Shown: piece after piece, positions 1-6,597 of the stretch
How positions within the stretch are numbered: position 1 is the stretch's first letter
How the letters are laid out: every line of letters starts with the position of its first letter
DNA from: JBBQBM01 sp038317375
GTDB taxonomy: Bacteria > Patescibacteriota > Saccharimonadia > Saccharimonadales > JAGQMS01
Length of the DNA stretch: 15,044 nucleotides
Direction of reading: 5' to 3'
Assembly (NCBI GenBank): GCA_038317375.1
Contig: JBBQBM010000011.1
Coordinates: 1 to 15,044 of the forward strand
Notes under the pieces: generated by a model
Told to the model about the DNA's origin: nothing
The model's input: only the letters and a program-made list of their open reading frames with translations
The model's database searches: none
Made by a program: the position numbers and the translations under genes

Positions 1-47
1 ATAATCAAAGCCGCCATCAAAGCCATATAAAAGTTCTAGATATTTTT
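1..47. other. Window edge, possible gene ends
   Basis: The first 30 bases read on the + strand as nine codons (IIKAAIKAI) followed by TAA, so they could be the last codons of a gene entering from the left. The minus strand also has an ATG at 24-26 that runs off the edge (MALMAALI), without a visible ribosome binding site. The stretch is too short to choose between the two. Confidence 0.2.
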
Positions 48-73
48 ACACCCCGCTCTTTCGAGCGGGGTGT
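48..73 (-). terminator. GC-rich hairpin, possible terminator
   Basis: A perfect 11-bp stem (48-58 with 63-73) closes a 4-base loop. On the minus strand the loop is GAAA, a stable GNRA tetraloop. It begins 23 bases past the stop of the minus-strand gene at 97-570, where a terminator is expected. Neither strand has a clear U-tract after the stem, so it is not a classical intrinsic terminator. It may serve as a 3'-end stabiliser or a shared terminator for converging genes. Confidence 0.5.
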
Positions 74-96
74 ATGATTGTATGGGAATTCGGTCC

Positions 97-570
97 CTAC
101 AGGTTGACGAAACCCATTGAAACAAGATCATGACGAGTGAACGTTCTAGCAGTATGCGGCCGCCCGTGAATCTCGACTATGGGGAAGCCTCGGAACTCAT
201 AGTCCGACTCATCCAGCATGTCCAAGATATTCGTCATACCAGCGACGAACCGCGCTTGCATCGATTCTTGAGACAACTTGTGATTACAGAGCATGGCTGC
301 AGTCTTAACTACAAGCAATTCGGTCTCCATAGCTTCTGCGTTTTCAACGAGATTGAGCACTACCTCCGTCTTAGCCATAAGCCTTGATTCAAGAGTCTCG
401 ATCTCTCGCTGGTATAACTCAGAATCACGTTGTTGCGTCCGAGCAACGTCACGCTCATCTATATCCAGACGCAATTGGAAGAACTCGCTCGTGGCCACAA
501 GCGCCTTCATACGGGCAGCCACTGCCTCCAAGCCAAGCTTGACAGCATTCTTATCACATTCACACAGCAT
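97..570 (-). CDS. Coiled-coil protein of unknown function
   Basis: Encodes 157 residues and is not recognised. Residues about 28-95 are rich in Glu, Arg, Gln and Leu with heptad-like spacing (for example ELYQREIETLESRL), which predicts a coiled coil. The C-terminal third (from about residue 115) is a mixed segment with aromatic residues (DYEFRGFPIVEIHGRPHTARTF). No signal peptide or membrane segment is seen. The start at 570 is preceded by a G-rich run (584-588) about 13 bases away, a poor ribosome-binding distance, so the start is uncertain. A consensus-like promoter at 733-760 on the same strand and a hairpin after the stop support this being the real gene rather than the overlapping plus-strand frames. 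The roughly 155-base leader between promoter and start is structured. Confidence 0.6.
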   Translation of the reverse strand: MLCECDKNAVKLGLEAVAARMKALVATSEFFQLRLDIDERDVARTQQRDSELYQREIETLESRLMAKTEVVLNLVENAEAMETELLVVKTAAMLCNHKLSQESMQARFVAGMTNILDMLDESDYEFRGFPIVEIHGRPHTARTFTRHDLVSMGFVNL

Positions 571-595
571 TGATGTCTGCTTTCCCCCTAATGGC

Positions 596-668
596 TTGCG
601 CTACATGCGCAATGGTACCCTTCGGAGACCAAAAAGCTAAATAAGAACTAGCACTTTGGACTCCGAAG
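596..668 (-). promoter_or_regulatory. Structured 5' leader of coiled-coil gene
   Basis: Two hairpins lie between the promoter at 733-760 and the start codon at 570. The larger pairs 620-633 with 655-668 (13 base pairs, one A/A mismatch at 628/660), extended inside by GCTA/TAGC (636-639 with 649-652). The smaller is a perfect 6-bp stem, 596-601 with 607-612. Together they sit directly upstream of the G-rich ribosome-binding region. A cis-regulatory role is inferred. No known riboswitch motif was recognised. Confidence 0.4.
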
Positions 669-732
669 AATTGGGGGGTTATTCTATCCCATACAGTTAA
701 ATAACAAAACCAAATAAATGATTTATGTGTTT

Positions 733-760
733 ATCATACCATTTCTTAGCTATTTGTCAA
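733..760 (-). promoter_or_regulatory. Sigma-70-type promoter for coiled-coil gene
   Basis: The minus strand reads TTGACA (760-755), a 16-base spacer, then TATGAT (738-733). The predicted transcription start is near 726, about 155 bases before the start codon at 570. Confidence 0.6.
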
Positions 761-782
761 TTCTTAGATTTTGAGATGTCGA

Positions 783-955
783 GTTTTGAGCTTTGCATTT
801 GGATGCCAGACGCAATTTCTTCCTGAGAAGCGGAACAAGACGTAAAAGTCTACGTCGTAGTGAGCATCACAAGGAAAAATTGTGTCTGGCGCCAAAAGTG
901 CTTGTTTTTGGTCTGGCTATGCCAGCCAAGACGGGCATGATGCAAAGTTCAAAAC
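783..955 (+). ncRNA. Highly structured element, probable RNA
   Basis: The ends form a 16-bp helix, 783-798 with 940-955. Inside it lies a second long helix: 805-818 with 877-890, and after a one-base bulge 820-824 with 872-876. That helix encloses two small hairpins: 839-844 with 851-856, and 860-863 with 867-870. A third arm pairs 911-918 with 924-932 (one bulged A). The two non-Watson-Crick positions in the long helices (790/948 and 812/883) are G-U pairs on the plus strand but C/A mismatches on the minus strand, which favours a plus-strand RNA. No convincing plus promoter was found. A non-autonomous inverted-repeat element is the alternative; no target-site duplication is evident. Confidence 0.4.
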
Positions 956-971
956 AAAGAACCTCCAGAGG
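953..971. repeat. 19-base direct repeat, copy 1
   Basis: AACAAAGAACCTCCAGAGG occurs here and again, identically, at 1106-1124. On the minus strand this copy reads as a small hairpin (972-969 with 964-961) followed by a T-rich tail (TTCTTTGTTTT), which resembles a short intrinsic terminator. Confidence 0.7.
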
Positions 972-1065
972 TGAGAATTGCCCGCGGCAATTTGCAAGGG
1001 AGACCACTCTTGAAACTTGTTTCTAAGATGTGGCGACGGGATCGCGGAACGTGACAAAAAGGCCT

Positions 1066-1094
1066 AACATAGAATCGATTATCAACAGTGTAAA
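1066..1094 (-). promoter_or_regulatory. Possible minus-strand promoter
   Basis: The minus strand reads TTTACA (1094-1089), a 17-base spacer, then TATGTT (1071-1066). A transcript starting near 1059 would reach the terminator-like repeat at 953-972 after about 105 bases, suggesting a small RNA. It would contain the 7-bp hairpin 976-982 with 986-992 and the 4-bp hairpin around 1034-1046. There is no independent support. Confidence 0.3.
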
Positions 1095-1105
1095 GTACTC
1101 AACAT

Positions 1106-1124
1106 AACAAAGAACCTCCAGAGG
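1106..1124. repeat. 19-base direct repeat, copy 2
   Basis: Identical to 953-971. Unlike copy 1, this copy is completed by a downstream inverted arm (1137-1151) and so forms the left arm of a strong hairpin. Confidence 0.75.
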
Positions 1125-1151
1125 GGGTGGGCACCGCTGGAGGTTCTTTGT
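1107..1151 (-). terminator. 15-bp stem terminator of minus-strand RNA
   Basis: A perfect 15-bp stem (1107-1121 with 1137-1151) closes a 15-base loop. On the minus strand the 3' arm runs out as GGTTCTTTGTTATGTT, moderately U-rich. On the plus strand it is followed by GGGCTCG. It directly follows the last hairpin of the RNA at 1152-1488, so it most likely ends that transcript. It could also stop plus-strand transcription coming from 783-955. Confidence 0.6.
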
Positions 1152-1488
1152 GGGCTCGACTAGGTCAAGCCCATAAAACACCCTTTAACCCCACCTAGGC
1201 AAAACGTCGTTTGAAAACTTGTTAATAAACAAGTAAACGCGTTGGATAAATCCGTCTTTGAGGACTCGCCGTCCACGTTAAAGTGAAACACCAAACCCGT
1301 CCCGAAGGACAGATGGGGTGAGTGGTTAAAGGGGTTAGTCTGAATTAGAGCGTTGATTCGCCTTGCGGCGGACCGAACGAGTAAGTGGAGGGTAGCTACT
1401 TATTACGCCCATGGCGCTCTAATTCAATCTAACTAATGTTAGAATTAGACTTTATAAGGTGCTTTGAAGCCTATAAATAGACTCCAGA
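1107..1488 (-). ncRNA. Structured non-coding RNA, family unassigned
   Basis: About 380 nt on the minus strand, from a consensus promoter to a strong hairpin. Helices, in plus coordinates:
- 1334-1338 and 1342-1352 with 1429-1433 and 1415-1425.
- A long-range 10-bp helix, 1181-1190 with 1324-1333.
- 1289-1302 with 1307-1320.
- 1262-1265 with 1271-1274.
- 1217-1223 with 1228-1234.
- 1152-1160 with 1164-1172.
Strand assignment is supported by tetraloops that read UUCG (1303-1306) and GCAA (1363-1366) only on the minus strand. G-U pairs in the 1289-1320 and 1152-1172 hairpins would be A/C mismatches on the plus strand. The small 1256-1283 stem is neutral or favours plus. Size and promoter strength resemble housekeeping RNAs, but no tmRNA (tRNA-like ends, T-loop), RNase P (GAGGAAAGTC-type core) or SRP motif was found. 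Confidence 0.65.
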
Positions 1489-1494
1489 CTTGCG

Positions 1495-1523
1495 ATTATA
1501 GCAAAAAAGTATCCTAATGTCAA
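1495..1523 (-). promoter_or_regulatory. Perfect consensus extended -10 promoter
   Basis: The minus strand reads TTGACA (1523-1518), a 17-base spacer, then TATAAT (1500-1495), with TG one base upstream of the -10 box (TGCTATAAT). Every consensus position is matched. The predicted start is near 1488, pointing away from dprA into the structured RNA. It lies only about 17 bases upstream of the dprA start codon. Confidence 0.85.
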
Positions 1524-1539
1524 TACCAAGAAACATAAA

Positions 1540-2409
1540 ATGAGTAAAGTCAACATGTCGCTTACGCTTGATTCTAGTGAGGTTCCAAAACGCCTGAGCG
1601 TAATTGCTGATCCACCAAAAAAACTGTTTATTAAGGGCTGCGATATTAGAAAACTGGTCAAGCTCCCGACGATCGCCATAGTTGGCAGTAGGCGAGTCAG
1701 CGCTTACGGCAAACACATTACCGAAAAGTTAGCCGGCGAACTAGCCGCTGATGGTGTAGTGATTATCTCTGGGCTTGCTCTTGGCGTCGACAGTATCGCT
1801 CATCAAGCCGTATTAGACGCTGGCGGCCTAACCGTTGCCGTTTTGCCCGGTGGCATTGACCGGGTTTACCCAAGATCTCACGAGCCTCTCGCAAGATCGA
1901 TTGTTGCTAGCGGCGGCGGTCTAGTCAGCGAGAGCGGCGGCGAGGTCAGCCCACAGAAGTTCAACTTCCTTATACGCAACCGACTGATATCTGGTCTTGC
2001 AGACGGGGTTTTGATAACAGAGGCGGCTATTCGTAGCGGTAGCCTCAACACTGCTCGCCACGCCCTCGAACAGGGCCGTACTGTCTTCGCGGTGCCAGGG
2101 AATATCACCAGCGAGCTATCTGGTGGCACCAATAACCTTATAAAGCTCGGCGCCACGCCAGTAACTTGCGTTCAAGATATTTATGACGCTATGGGTTGGG
2201 AACTAGCCAAAAAGAAAACTAGTCCAGTAGCCTATACACCGGCCGAACAGAGCTTGCTCAAAATTATGCATAAACATGATGCTATGTCTGGCGAAGAACT
2301 CTTGAAACTATCTAAACTCCAAAGCTCCGAATTCTTCGAAACCATGACGATGCTCGAAATCTCTGGCACAATCAAGGCTCTAGGTGGCAATCTCTGGTCT
2401 CTCAAGTAA
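1540..2409 (+). CDS. dprA: DNA processing protein DprA/Smf
   Basis: Encodes 289 residues. DprA binds incoming single-stranded DNA and loads RecA during natural transformation. The Rossmann-like core is clear: VGSR (48-51), SGLALGVDSIAH (77-88), LPGGIDRVYP (102-111), FLIRNRLISGLAD (143-155), GSLNTA (167-172) and AVPGN (184-188). A C-terminal winged-helix-like domain follows at about 230-289. The protein is shorter than the ~360 residues common in the family and lacks the N-terminal SAM-like domain. The ATG at 1540 has no Shine-Dalgarno sequence. A second in-frame ATG at 1555 is possible, and the conserved core begins after either. Upstream lies the divergent promoter of the structured RNA. Confidence 0.93.
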   Translation: MSKVNMSLTLDSSEVPKRLSVIADPPKKLFIKGCDIRKLVKLPTIAIVGSRRVSAYGKHITEKLAGELAADGVVIISGLALGVDSIAHQAVLDAGGLTVAVLPGGIDRVYPRSHEPLARSIVASGGGLVSESGGEVSPQKFNFLIRNRLISGLADGVLITEAAIRSGSLNTARHALEQGRTVFAVPGNITSELSGGTNNLIKLGATPVTCVQDIYDAMGWELAKKKTSPVAYTPAEQSLLKIMHKHDAMSGEELLKLSKLQSSEFFETMTMLEISGTIKALGGNLWSLK

Positions 2410-2410
2410 C

Positions 2411-2438
2411 TTGTATTATTACCACATGATGTTATATT
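2411..2438 (+). promoter_or_regulatory. Candidate promoter for membrane protein
   Basis: TTGTAT (2411-2416), a 16-base spacer and TATATT (2433-2438), immediately after the dprA stop. The match to consensus is moderate. Confidence 0.35.
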
Positions 2439-2472
2439 CAGTTTAAGCTCTCTAACAACTAGGAGGTTCGCC

Positions 2473-2859
2473 GTGTGGATGGCTTGGTTGATCTTATGGA
2501 CACTCGTTCAAATCGTGGTAGGGATTGCCCTGGTCAGATATAACTGGACAGACGTCAAGCGACTACTACTCGGTGAGTATGAGCTGATGGACACATTCGA
2601 GTCTGTGTTTGGTCTCTTCATGGGGATAGGGCTAGTCGGTAGTCCAATTTGGTTAGCAGTAAGTATTTATCCGGAGCAAGAGTGGTACCTTTCAGCCTTC
2701 GTAGCTCTCACCATCGGTGCCGCAGGTATGTTTTTGGCAATCATCTTGAACACATTGATATGGTTGGTAATCGGTCTTGTTTTTGTGGTGACATACCCCC
2801 TTACCAAGTCCGGGCGCGAACAACGTAAAGTCCACCACGATGATTGGGATTGGGATTGA
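2473..2859 (+). CDS. Small integral membrane protein, unknown function
   Basis: Encodes 128 residues and is not recognised. It starts with GTG at 2473, six bases after a perfect AGGAGG (2461-2466), which fixes the start. Hydrophobic segments are at about residues 3-21, 43-64, 71-92 and 93-109, giving three to four predicted membrane helices. A polar loop (NWTDVKRLLLGEYELMD) follows the first. The soluble C-terminus is charged and ends in an acidic Trp/Asp tail (HHDDWDWD). It stops with TGA and is followed by a terminator, so it is probably transcribed alone or with dprA. Family unknown. Confidence 0.75.
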   Translation: MWMAWLILWTLVQIVVGIALVRYNWTDVKRLLLGEYELMDTFESVFGLFMGIGLVGSPIWLAVSIYPEQEWYLSAFVALTIGAAGMFLAIILNTLIWLVIGLVFVVTYPLTKSGREQRKVHHDDWDWD

Positions 2860-2878
2860 AGCACCTTCTGTAGTTTTA

Positions 2879-2913
2879 GAGCGCCCCCGCAGGCTAATAA
2901 CCTCGGGGGTTCT
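2879..2913 (+). terminator. Terminator after membrane protein gene
   Basis: The stem CCCCCG/CGGGGG is extended outward by GAG/CTC across a 2-base internal loop and inward by AGG/CCT, with loop CTAATAA. It is followed by a T-rich CATTTATAA. It lies 20 bases beyond the TGA stop. Confidence 0.65.
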
Positions 2914-3002
2914 CCATTTATAAAGCAAATTATTTGCAAATAGCTTTAGGAGTGGTGTAAGGTAGCAATTCGTGTATGTCTGGTACACTAACCCAAAGCA
3001 TA

Positions 3003-5375
3003 ATGAGTAATCTAGTAATCGTTGAGTCACCGGCCAAAGCTAAGACTATCGAGAAATACCTCGGTAGCGATTTTAAGGTTCTCTCGAGTATTGGGCACAT
3101 CCGATCTATAGCCAAAAAGCTAAAAGGTGGGCTGGAGCCCATCGATGTTAAAAACGGCTTCGCGACAACTTATGAAATAGACGCCGAGAAAAGAAAAACC
3201 GTCGCCGAGCTAAAAAAAGCCGTGAAGGTAGCCTCGACTGTTTGGCTCGCAACCGACGAAGACCGCGAAGGCGAGGCTATTGCTTGGCACCTCTGTGAGG
3301 TCTTGGGTCTAGACCCAATCAAAACAAATCGCATCGTCTTCCACGAGATCACTAAAAGTGCAATTGAAGAAGCAATTAAAAGCCCCAGAACTGTTGATAT
3401 GTCGCTTGTTCAAGCCCAACAGGCCCGACAAATACTAGATAGGATTGTTGGTTTTGAGTTGTCGCCAGTTGTTTGGCAAAAGGTCCCTGGCGGCAAGTCT
3501 GCCGGGCGCGTGCAATCGCCAGCCGTTCGCCTGCTGGTCGAGCGCGAGCGCGAGATAGAAGCCTTCGAAGGTTCGGCTGACTATAAGGTAACTGCGGAGT
3601 TTAGTGCCGGCAAGGAGGTGCTGAAGGCCGAGCTACCAAATCGTTTTAGCACCGAACCAGAGGCTAAAGCCTTCCTAGAATCACTCCATGGCGCAACCTT
3701 TACGGTTAAGAACGTCACTACCAGCCCTAGCACCAGGAATCCTGGCGCGCCATTCACAACCAGCACCTTACAGCAGGATGCCAACAGCCGATTGGGCTTT
3801 AGCGCCAGGGCCACCATGTCGGCCGCTCAAAAGTTGTATCAAGACGGCAAGATAACTTATATGCGTACAGACTCGGTTTCGCTGTCTGGTCAGGCAATCG
3901 CAGCGGCAACTAATTATATAAAGCAGGCTTTTGGCCCCGAATATTCGTTAGTTCGTACCTTTAAAACAAAAAACGCCAGCGCCCAAGAAGCTCACGAAGC
4001 TATTCGACCAACAGATATGTCATTAGAACGCGCCAGCAGTAACGAATACGATCAAAAACTTTATAACTTAATCCGCTCCCGCACACTGGCCAGCCAAATG
4101 TCACCAGCCAAACTTGAGAAGACAGTTGTTACCATAGGAATCTCTACGTCCGACGAAGCATTTGAGGCTAAGGGCGAGGTTATTATCTTCGACGGTTTCC
4201 TAAGGGTTTACGGTGGTAGCAAGAAAGATGCCGAGATATTGCCGGCAGTTTCGTCTGGAGATTCTCTTAACTTGTCGCTTGCGAGCGCCAGGCAAGTTTT
4301 TGCAAGACCGCCTGCCCGATATAGCGAAGGCGCACTAGTCAAAAAACTCGAAGATCTAGGCATTGGCCGTCCGTCGACCTACGCCACGATTATCAACACC
4401 GTCCAAGTTCGTGGCTATGCCATCAAGGGCGAAGGCGAGGGGACGCCACGAGAGGTCATAGTCCTAAACCTAGATGGTGGCAAAGTTGAGCGCGAAATAG
4501 TTGAAGAAAAAACCGGTTCCGACCGAGGCAAGCTAGTGCCAACTCCGGGAGGTGAAGTACTGACAGATTTCCTCTGTAATAACTTCTCTCAGGTGGTCGA
4601 TTATGACTTCACCGCAAACGTCGAGACAGAGTTCGACCTTATTGCTGCTAAAAAACTAGCCCGCAACCATATGTTGCAAGAATTTTATACCCCGTTCCAC
4701 GCTTTAATTGAAAAGTCCGGCGATATTAAACGTTCTGATGTCGCCCAGGCCCGCGAAGTCGGTATCGACCCTAAGTCCGGGCTACCAATCCTGGCGCGCT
4801 TTGGACGCTTCGGCCCGATGTTACAGCTTGGGAACGGTGAAGACAAAGACGACAAACCTAAGTTTGCACCAATGCCAAAAGGCAAAAAGATAGATAATGT
4901 GACTCTAGAAGAAGCTCTCGAGGCATTTAAGTTGCCACGAACGGTTGGCAAAACTCCGGACGGCGAAGACATTTTGGCCAACATCGGTCGTTTCGGCCCT
5001 TATGTCCAAGTCGGTAAGCTTTACGTCTCATTGAAGGAAGATGATCCGATGAATATTACAGTCGACAAAGCCAACCAACTCATCGCCGACAAAAAAGACG
5101 CCGAGGCTAAGAAGTTAATCTTGGATTTCGGCGACATCAAGGTCCTAAACGGCATGTACGGCCCATATATAACAAATGGCAAAAAGAACGCCAAAATACC
5201 TAAAGATATAGAAGCTAAAGATATCACTGAAGAACAGGCAAAAAAGCTTATCGACGAAGCACCCGAAAAGGGCAAAAGCCGACGCTTTGGTGGCCGAAGG
5301 TCAGCCCCCAAAACAACCAAAAGAGTGGTCCGCAAAAGCGTCAAAAACCGAAAAGCTAAACAACAACAACTTTAG
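3003..5375 (+). CDS. topA: DNA topoisomerase I (type IA)
   Basis: Encodes 790 residues from ATG 3003 and relaxes negatively supercoiled DNA. The Toprim domain starts MSNLVIVESPAKAKTIEKYLG, with catalytic Glu8 and the acidic motif DEDREGE at 85-91. The active-site Tyr286 lies in GKITYMRTDS. The C-terminal part carries three FGPxxxxG-type repeats (about residues 597, 658 and 715) instead of CxxC zinc fingers, then a Lys/Arg-rich tail, as in actinobacterial and CPR enzymes. An upstream in-frame ATG at 2976 would add nine residues. I prefer 3003 because family members begin at MSNLVIVESPAKA, although neither start has a strong ribosome binding site. The 3' end overlaps the convergent decarboxylase gene by 20 bases. 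Confidence 0.97.
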   Translation: MSNLVIVESPAKAKTIEKYLGSDFKVLSSIGHIRSIAKKLKGGLEPIDVKNGFATTYEIDAEKRKTVAELKKAVKVASTVWLATDEDREGEAIAWHLCEVLGLDPIKTNRIVFHEITKSAIEEAIKSPRTVDMSLVQAQQARQILDRIVGFELSPVVWQKVPGGKSAGRVQSPAVRLLVEREREIEAFEGSADYKVTAEFSAGKEVLKAELPNRFSTEPEAKAFLESLHGATFTVKNVTTSPSTRNPGAPFTTSTLQQDANSRLGFSARATMSAAQKLYQDGKITYMRTDSVSLSGQAIAAATNYIKQAFGPEYSLVRTFKTKNASAQEAHEAIRPTDMSLERASSNEYDQKLYNLIRSRTLASQMSPAKLEKTVVTIGISTSDEAFEAKGEVIIFDGFLRVYGGSKKDAEILPAVSSGDSLNLSLASARQVFARPPARYSEGALVKKLEDLGIGRPSTYATIINTVQVRGYAIKGEGEGTPREVIVLNLDGGKVEREIVEEKTGSDRGKLVPTPGGEVLTDFLCNNFSQVVDYDFTANVETEFDLIAAKKLARNHMLQEFYTPFHALIEKSGDIKRSDVAQAREVGIDPKSGLPILARFGRFGPMLQLGNGEDKDDKPKFAPMPKGKKIDNVTLEEALEAFKLPRTVGKTPDGEDILANIGRFGPYVQVGKLYVSLKEDDPMNITVDKANQLIADKKDAEAKKLILDFGDIKVLNGMYGPYITNGKKNAKIPKDIEAKDITEEQAKKLIDEAPEKGKSRRFGGRRSAPKTTKRVVRKSVKNRKAKQQQL

Positions 5376-6516
5376 GGCGGGGCAACGAATTAAACTCGGT
5401 CATAAGCGCCCAAGAGTAAGCACCCATATTTGGCGAAACGATAATGTCACCAGCTTTCATCTCAGGGAGTTTCGTAGCTTCATCCAAGATATCTAGGCTG
5501 TCGCAGGTCGGGCCACCAATCACATATTTATAATCTGATTTCTTGCCTTCAAGCTCCGACAGGGCATAGAACATATAATGCATATGGCCAGACATCATGT
5601 CCGAGAAACTGCCGTAAGCTCCGTCGTCGATATATATCCAGTGGCGTCCTTTGCGGAAATTGGCGGTTATAACCGAGCTAAGAACAAAGATTGCCGGGTT
5701 AACTAGGTAGCGACCAGGCTCACTGGCTATGTGCATGTCCGGGAACAACTTGTCGAGGAGTGGGTTAATAACCTTGGCGTATGCTTCGATAAGGGGGACA
5801 TCATCTAGGTATGGGGCGGGGAAGCCACCGCCGATATCGAGAAGCTTAAAGGTGTGGCCAAGCTGCTTTTTAACATCCTTGCAAAACTTTGAGGTTTTCT
5901 TTAATGCATCAACGAACGGCGAGGGGTTGCCGACCTGGCTGCCAACGTGGAAGCAGACACCGTGTACATTGAACCCACGATCGAGCGCCACTTTAACTGT
6001 TGCCATCGCTTCGTCCGGCTCCAGGCCAAACTTATAAGACAGGTCGATGTGAGCTATATTATTAGGAAAACTAAGCCTGAAGATTAACCGAACATCTTTT
6101 TTAAATGGCTCTAACTTGTCTAGTTCCTCGACACAATCGAACACGAAGTCACGAATTCCAAACTTAAAAGCATTCTTAACTTGCTCAGGTTTCTTGTGTG
6201 GGTGAGTGTGTATTGTTTTCGAAGATGGATAGTCCATAGATCGCAGCATACTTATCTCGCCATCAGTGGCGATATCGAGGTGTGCTCCGAGCGATTTATA
6301 AATTTTGAGTAACTCTGGGATGGGGCAGGACTTAACGGCAAAGTGTGGTGTTACCCTTGGCATTACTTCGACCAGATGTTTGTATCTGTCGATTATCATT
6401 TTTTTATTAATAACCATCAAAGGCGAACCGTGCGTAGCAACTAGTTTTTGTAATTGCGCAGCGGAGTAAAGGTTTTTGAGTTCTTGCAGTTGATTTTTTC
6501 GAAATACCGCAGACAT
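5356..6516 (-). CDS. Ornithine/lysine decarboxylase, PLP fold III
   Basis: Encodes 386 residues of an alanine-racemase-fold (group IV) decarboxylase, predicted to turn ornithine into putrescine or lysine into cadaverine. Visible motifs: the PLP Schiff-base lysine Lys62 in HFAVKSCP, HVGSQ (190-194), the phosphate-binding LDIGGGFP (226-233), EPGRY (266-270) and the catalytic-cysteine motif GPTCDSLD (335-342, Cys338). The tyrosine-containing GAYSWA is at 365-370. GPTCDSLD matches ornithine decarboxylases. Diaminopimelate and carboxynorspermidine decarboxylases differ at this site, but the substrate cannot be fixed by eye. A TGATATAAT element ends about seven bases before the ATG, so the mRNA is probably leaderless. 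The gene is divergent from the GNAT/M20 unit and convergent with topA. Confidence 0.88.
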   Translation of the reverse strand: MSAVFRKNQLQELKNLYSAAQLQKLVATHGSPLMVINKKMIIDRYKHLVEVMPRVTPHFAVKSCPIPELLKIYKSLGAHLDIATDGEISMLRSMDYPSSKTIHTHPHKKPEQVKNAFKFGIRDFVFDCVEELDKLEPFKKDVRLIFRLSFPNNIAHIDLSYKFGLEPDEAMATVKVALDRGFNVHGVCFHVGSQVGNPSPFVDALKKTSKFCKDVKKQLGHTFKLLDIGGGFPAPYLDDVPLIEAYAKVINPLLDKLFPDMHIASEPGRYLVNPAIFVLSSVITANFRKGRHWIYIDDGAYGSFSDMMSGHMHYMFYALSELEGKKSDYKYVIGGPTCDSLDILDEATKLPEMKAGDIIVSPNMGAYSWALMTEFNSLPRPKVVVV

Positions 6517-6522
6517 ATGGTC

Positions 6523-6531
6523 ATTATATCA
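6523..6531 (-). promoter_or_regulatory. Extended -10 element, leaderless decarboxylase mRNA
   Basis: The minus strand reads TGATATAAT (6531-6523), a perfect extended -10. The expected start about seven bases on falls at the A of ATG (6516), implying a leaderless transcript. The -35 region is weak (ATAGTC) and overlaps the -35 of the divergent promoter at 6544-6572. Confidence 0.6.
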
Positions 6532-6543
6532 GTTAAATAACCA

Positions 6544-6572
6544 TTGACTATTAACTTTGTAGGTTGTTAAAT
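6544..6572 (+). promoter_or_regulatory. Promoter of GNAT/M20 gene unit
   Basis: TTGACT (6544-6549), a 17-base spacer and TTAAAT (6567-6572). The predicted start is near 6579, giving a leader of about 19 bases with a weak AGAG ribosome binding site before ATG 6598. Confidence 0.6.
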
Positions 6573-6597
6573 AGCTACCAACACAAGAGAAAAAATC

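Noticed and set aside
130..640. Plus-strand open frames at 130-387 and 293-640
   Set aside because: They lie over or across the minus-strand coiled-coil gene, have low-complexity Ser/Arg composition and have no promoter or ribosome binding site.
793..1026. Plus-strand open frame of 77 codons
   Set aside because: It lies inside the nested inverted repeats, has no ribosome binding site and has a composition unlike the real genes; RNA structure explains the region better.
1107..1488. tmRNA, RNase P RNA or SRP RNA as identity of the minus-strand RNA
   Set aside because: No tRNA-like ends, T-loop or alanine-rich tag ending in a stop; no GAGGAAAGTC-type RNase P core; no GGAAGGAAGCAGC-type SRP loop. 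A divergent form cannot be excluded without a covariance-model search.
2976..3002. Longer topA start adding nine residues
   Set aside because: The family N-terminus begins at MSNLVIVESPAKA (3003), and the extension MSGTLTQSI has no family match. Ribosome-binding evidence is weak for both.
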